Source: Candidatus Zhuqueibacterota bacterium
Lineage (GTDB): Bacteria; Zhuqueibacterota; Zhuqueibacteria; Oceanimicrobiales; Oceanimicrobiaceae
Direction: 5' to 3'
NCBI GenBank assembly: GCA_029262055.1
Contig: JAJDAD010000012.1
Location: 1-64,000, forward strand
DNA length: 64,000 nt
The position numbers and the translations under genes were made by a program. This document shows positions 60,733-64,000 of this stretch, piece by piece. Numbering within the stretch: position 1 is the first letter of the stretch; the number at the start of each line of letters is the position of its first letter. A model generated the notes under the pieces. That model was not told where the DNA came from. It saw nothing but the letters and a program-made list of their open reading frames with translations, and did not search any database.

Positions 60733-61767
60733 ATGATTATCCGATGCAAAACTCCATTACGGCTAGGGCTTGCCGGTGGTGGCACAGATGTTTCCCCCTA
60801 CAGCGAGCAGTTCGGCGGGTACGTCTTGAATGCCACCATCAGTATGTATGCGCACTGCACCATTGAAGTGACCAACAACGGGCTGGTTGAGTTTTATGCC
60901 GCAGATCGCAAGGAGTCATTTGAGTCAAAGGCGGTTGAACATCTGAAGATCGATGGCAACCTGGATTTGCACAAAGGTGTCTACAACCGCGTGGTCAAGG
61001 ACTTCAACAACGGCAAACCGCTATCGTTTCGCATGACCACCTATTCCGATGCGCCTGCCGGTTCGGGATTGGGCTCATCTTCGACGCTGGTCGTTACGAT
61101 CCTGAATACTTTCGTCGAATGGTTGAAACTGCCACTGGGTGAATACGATTTGGCGCACTTGGCGTATGAGATCGAACGGCACGATATCGGACTTTCGGGA
61201 GGTAAGCAGGACCAGTATGCGGCCGCGTTTGGCGGATTCAATTTCATGGAGTTTTACGAGGACGACAGAGTCATCGTAAATCCATTACGGATCAAGAAGT
61301 GGATCATGGACGAGCTTGAAGCTTCCATGCTGTTGTTCTTTACTGGTGTTTCGCGGGAGTCTGCACACATCATTGACGAACAGACCAAGAATGTGACGGA
61401 AAAGAAAGAGAAATCCGTCCAGGCCATGCATGAACTAAAAGCCGACGCGCTTGTGATGAAGGAAGCCCTGCTAAAAGGCGATATCAGGCGGTTCGGCGAG
61501 TTTCTAAGCAAATCCTGGGAAGCGAAGAAGAAGATGGCGCAAACCATCACCAATGATAGGATCGACCATATCTACGAAGATGCGTTGGGAGCCGGTGCCA
61601 TTGCCGGAAAGATTTCCGGTGCCGGCGGCGGTGGTTTCATGATGCTGATGATGGACCCGGTCTGCAGAGTTGACGTTTTTGACCGCCTTTTGCAGTACGA
61701 AGGCAGGATCTACAAATTCCAGTTTACCAAACAGGGTACCGTAGGGTGGACCCTGCGTCAAGACTGA
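60733..61767 (+). CDS. hddA: GHMP kinase, probable D-glycero-alpha-D-manno-heptose 7-phosphate kinase
   Basis: A 344-residue GHMP-superfamily kinase. The N-terminal [20 protein letters not shown] and the phosphate loop [15 protein letters not shown] are characteristic of HddA and related heptose kinases. The third motif is [14 protein letters not shown]. The next two genes encode the matching nucleotidyltransferase and phosphatase, so the GDP-D-glycero-alpha-D-manno-heptose route is likely. The isomerase gmhA is not in the window. Fucokinase-like function is a weaker alternative. Confidence 0.87.
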   Translation: MIIRCKTPLRLGLAGGGTDVSPYSEQFGGYVLNATISMYAHCTIEVTNNGLVEFYAADRKESFESKAVEHLKIDGNLDLHKGVYNRVVKDFNNGKPLSFRMTTYSDAPAGSGLGSSSTLVVTILNTFVEWLKLPLGEYDLAHLAYEIERHDIGLSGGKQDQYAAAFGGFNFMEFYEDDRVIVNPLRIKKWIMDELEASMLLFFTGVSRESAHIIDEQTKNVTEKKEKSVQAMHELKADALVMKEALLKGDIRRFGEFLSKSWEAKKKMAQTITNDRIDHIYEDALGAGAIAGKISGAGGGGFMMLMMDPVCRVDVFDRLLQYEGRIYKFQFTKQGTVGWTLRQD

Positions 61768-61782
61768 CAAGCAAGGACTGAA

Positions 61783-62475
61783 GTGGAAACAATCATCCTG
61801 GCAGGAGGCCTGGGCAAGAGGCTGCGCTCCGCCGTCTCGGACGTTCCCAAACCGATGGCCCCGGTAAATGGCAAGCCGTTCCTGGCTTACGTCTTATCCT
61901 TTTTGTCGAACCAGGGAGTCAGCCGCGCTGTTCTCGCCACCGGATACCTGCATGACCGAATTGAAGATTACTTCGGGACGGAGTATCAGGGGGTGAAAAT
62001 ATCCTATTCCATTGAGCGAGAACCGCTGGGCACAGGCGGTGGCCTGCTGTTGGCCATGTCGAAGTTGAAGCAGGAAACTGCCTTTGTGGTAAACGGGGAC
62101 ACCTTCTTCGATGTCGGGCTGCAGGAGATGCAGCAGAGACACCTGGCAAACGGAGCTGATCTGACCATCGCGTTGAAACCAATGCGTGACATATCGCGCT
62201 ACGGTGTGGTCAAGTTTGAGCAAGACCGCATCGTCAGTTTCGAGGAAAAGAAGCAAGTCGCCTCTGGTCACATAAATGCCGGAGTTTATGTGGTAAGCAG
62301 TACGTTGTTCCGGGAGGTCGACCTCGGCGACAACTTTTCATTTGAAGAAGATTTTCTGAAGCCCCACCTTCCGGCCCTGCGCGTCTGTCCCTTCCTTTCT
62401 GACGGTTACTTTATCGACATCGGCGTTCCGGAAGACTATGAGCGGGCCCAACTCGAGATGAAGAGGTATGGGTAA
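61783..62475 (+). CDS. hddC: Nucleotidyltransferase, probable D-glycero-alpha-D-manno-heptose 1-phosphate guanylyltransferase
   Basis: A 230-residue sugar-1-phosphate nucleotidyltransferase. The signature LAGGLGKRLRSAVSDVPKPM binds the nucleotide and sugar phosphate. REPLGTGGGLLLAM and VVNGDTFFDVG contain the metal-binding Asp. The C-terminal YFIDIGVPEDYERAQ is typical of HddC-type enzymes. Translation starts at GTG 61783 with AAGGA 6 nt upstream. Nucleotide specificity (GTP rather than CTP or UTP) is inferred from hddA and gmhB on either side. It overlaps gmhB by 8 nt. Confidence 0.86.
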   Translation: METIILAGGLGKRLRSAVSDVPKPMAPVNGKPFLAYVLSFLSNQGVSRAVLATGYLHDRIEDYFGTEYQGVKISYSIEREPLGTGGGLLLAMSKLKQETAFVVNGDTFFDVGLQEMQQRHLANGADLTIALKPMRDISRYGVVKFEQDRIVSFEEKKQVASGHINAGVYVVSSTLFREVDLGDNFSFEEDFLKPHLPALRVCPFLSDGYFIDIGVPEDYERAQLEMKRYG

Positions 62476-63019
62476 GGCCCTTTTTCTCGATCGTGATGGT
62501 GTCATCAACAAGGACATCAACTATCTTTACCTCCCTGATGACTTTGAGTTCATCGACGGCGTCTTCGATCTGTGCCACGCGTTCCTGGCGGCGGGCTACC
62601 AGATTTTTGTGATAACCAACCAGGCCGGGATCGCGCGCGGCCTTTACACGGAGAAGGATTTTGCAGAGCTGACGGAGTGGATGCTCGATCAGTTTTTACA
62701 ACGAGGGATCAGCATCACAAAAGTGTATTTTTGTCCCTATCATGCTACTGCCGGAATCGGAAAATACAAGCAAGACTCGCAGGATAGAAAACCGAACCCT
62801 GGTATGCTTTTGCAAGCCAGGGACCAATTTGGAGTAGCTCTTGCGTCATCCGTTCTCGTGGGGGACAAAGAAAGTGATATCGAGGCAGGGATAAATGCTG
62901 GAGTCGGCACAACCATTATATTTGCACCTGAAAAGAAGCCTTGCGACACCAGGGCTGACTTTACAACCTCGGAGTTATCCCAGATCGCCAACCTCCTCAA
63001 GAATCAGAAAGTCAGGTAA
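62468..63019 (+). CDS. gmhB: D,D-heptose 1,7-bisphosphate phosphatase-like HAD hydrolase
   Basis: A 183-residue HAD-IIIA phosphatase. Motif I is LFLDRDGVINKD (nucleophile Asp8, acid/base Asp10), motif II VITNQAGIARGLY, motif III RKPNPGMLLQA, and motif IV VGDKESDIEAGINAG. The zinc loop of typical GmhB has CxH and CxC pairs. Here the first pair (CPYH, Cys89 and His92) is present, but the second pair is replaced by DSQDR, so the zinc site looks incomplete. It should remove the C7 phosphate in the heptose route. The gene overlaps hddC by 8 nt. Confidence 0.87.
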   Translation: MGKALFLDRDGVINKDINYLYLPDDFEFIDGVFDLCHAFLAAGYQIFVITNQAGIARGLYTEKDFAELTEWMLDQFLQRGISITKVYFCPYHATAGIGKYKQDSQDRKPNPGMLLQARDQFGVALASSVLVGDKESDIEAGINAGVGTTIIFAPEKKPCDTRADFTTSELSQIANLLKNQKVR

Positions 63020-63097
63020 GGGTTTCTTGGTACTTTTCAATCACTGCCGCTTGCGGCCTGAATTATCGCACCACTGGTCCGCACAGGTGCCTGTTCC

Positions 63098-64000
63098 ATG
63101 AAAATAGTAATCGTATCCACCGCATATCCGCTACGTGGTGGCATAGCACAGTATACCGGCATATTGTACCAGCGCCTCAAGCAACGTGGCCATGAGGTCA
63201 AGGTGATAACCTTCAAGCGTCAGTATCCGTCGTTCTTGTTTCCCGGAAAGACGCAGATGGAGACCAGCACCGAACCCGGAGTGGTCATTGCGAGCGAACC
63301 CATCTTAGACTCCATCGGGCCAACAACATGGCTAAAGGCCGCTCGTCTGATTCGCCAGTACGCCCCGGACCTGATCATCTTCAAATTCTGGATGCCGTTT
63401 TTTGCACCGTGCTTCGGCAGTGTGGCATGGCTTAGCAGACGCGGGATGAGGTCGAAGGTCCTCTACATTTGTGACAACGTTATTCCGCATGAAAAAAGAC
63501 CCGGGGACATTACTCTGACAAAATACGCCTTCCGCAGCGCGGATTTCTTTATTACTCAGTCTGAGGTGGTTAGGAAAGAACTTCTAGCCTTGTTGCCGGA
63601 GGCGAACCAGACCTTGGTTCCGCATCCGGTTTACGACATATTTGGTGAAATCCTGCCGAAAGACAACGCCAAGGAACGCCTTGGGCTGCAGGATGAGCAC
63701 ATTATACTCTTCTTCGGATATGTTCGTGATTACAAGGGGCTGGACCTGGTGCTGCGCGCATTGCCGTTGATTTTGCAGAAGGTGCCTGTACGGCTCCTGG
63801 TTGTTGGGGAGTTTTATTCGGACCGCAGGCAATTCGATGACCTGATTGCTCAATTGGGTTTAGAGGAACAAGTTTCGGTCTACGCTGAATTTGTTCCGCA
63901 GGAAGAGGTGAACAAGTATTTTTCGGCGGCCGACGTTGTGGTCCTACCGTACAAATCGGCAACGCAAAGCGGGATTGTACAACTGGCCTATCATTTTGAT
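63098..64000 (+). CDS. Family 4 glycosyltransferase (cut by window end)
   Basis: A partial gene: 301 codons are open to the last base, with no stop. The N-terminus KIVIVSTAYPLRGGIAQYTG is a GT-B sugar-transferase start with the Gly-rich loop. LIIFKFWMPFFAPCFGSV and ICDNVIPHEK occupy the first domain. The second domain begins with HIILFFGYVRDYKGLDLVLRAL, then VRLLVVGEFYSDRRQFDD and YFSAADVVVLPYKSATQSGI, the GT4 nucleotide-sugar site (the usual second Glu of the E-x7-E motif is replaced by a TQSG context). AGGTG is 8 nt upstream. It lies 78 nt after gmhB and probably adds a sugar to the same glycan. Confidence 0.88.
   Translation, partial: MKIVIVSTAYPLRGGIAQYTGILYQRLKQRGHEVKVITFKRQYPSFLFPGKTQMETSTEPGVVIASEPILDSIGPTTWLKAARLIRQYAPDLIIFKFWMPFFAPCFGSVAWLSRRGMRSKVLYICDNVIPHEKRPGDITLTKYAFRSADFFITQSEVVRKELLALLPEANQTLVPHPVYDIFGEILPKDNAKERLGLQDEHIILFFGYVRDYKGLDLVLRALPLILQKVPVRLLVVGEFYSDRRQFDDLIAQLGLEEQVSVYAEFVPQEEVNKYFSAADVVVLPYKSATQSGIVQLAYHFD

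Noticed and set aside
1-64000. tRNA, rRNA, CRISPR array, prophage or insertion sequence
   Set aside because: Intergenic regions were read for tRNA T-arm sequence, repeat arrays and transposase-like frames, and none was found.

Overview
The window looks like a chromosomal segment of a Gram-negative bacterium of the FCB group, most like the deep lineages around Calditrichota, candidate phylum KSB1 and Ignavibacteria. Four large secreted proteins end in type IX secretion-like or FlgD-like sorting domains (three carry YPNPFNP). A PorV/PorQ-family barrel protein and a CarboxypepD-regulatory TonB receptor lie beside them. The best promoters match the classical TTGACA / TATAAT form rather than the Bacteroidota form. 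The taxon is inferred from these traits and not from a marker-gene tree. No tRNA, rRNA, insertion sequence, prophage or CRISPR array was seen.

Region by region. 1-14300: surface and secretion genes. A leftward TonB receptor - 1205-aa secreted protein - PorV-like operon is followed by another leftward secreted protein, and two rightward FG-GAP-rich paralogs are divergent from the operon. 14385-17730: a class A beta-lactamase-like serine hydrolase and, divergently, mutL. 17750-31636: a very compact 15-gene aromatic supraoperon, trpEGDCFBA - chorismate mutase - DAHP synthase - tyrA - aroA - aroE - aroC - aroK - aroQ::GAF. It follows a promoter and a complete transcription attenuator whose 30-residue leader peptide carries a dense Trp/Tyr/Phe run. 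31853-36463: lon, an unrecognised gene, and a beta-barrel/coiled-coil/YbgF-like TPR fusion. 36482-46129: signalling, with REC-PAS-GAF-GAF, a propeller lipoprotein, a STAS / anti-sigma kinase / GAF-PP2C partner-switching set, an APC permease, a REC-PP2C protein and a site-2 protease. 46230-52400: a PLP desulfhydrase-like enzyme, a beta-hydroxyacid dehydrogenase, a Cys-rich membrane protein, a CoA-disulfide-reductase-like flavoprotein, kbl, an OsmC protein and a YajQ protein. 52562-57065: a two-gene molybdoenzyme system in which the iron-sulfur and NrfD-type membrane subunits are fused. 57226-64000: a TPR protein, a LolB-like lipoprotein, and a glycan cluster (GT2, hddA, hddC, gmhB, and a GT4 cut by the window end).

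The clearest functional unit is the aromatic supraoperon. It encodes every shikimate-pathway step except 3-dehydroquinate synthase (aroB), the whole tryptophan branch, and the tyrosine branch up to prephenate dehydrogenase; no prephenate dehydratase is present. Its leader can be read strand by strand as a four-segment attenuator, and its peptide could sense more than one aromatic amino acid. I regard this as the most interesting system in the window. The runner-up is the fusion of type II dehydroquinase to a GAF domain resembling free-methionine-R-sulfoxide reductase.
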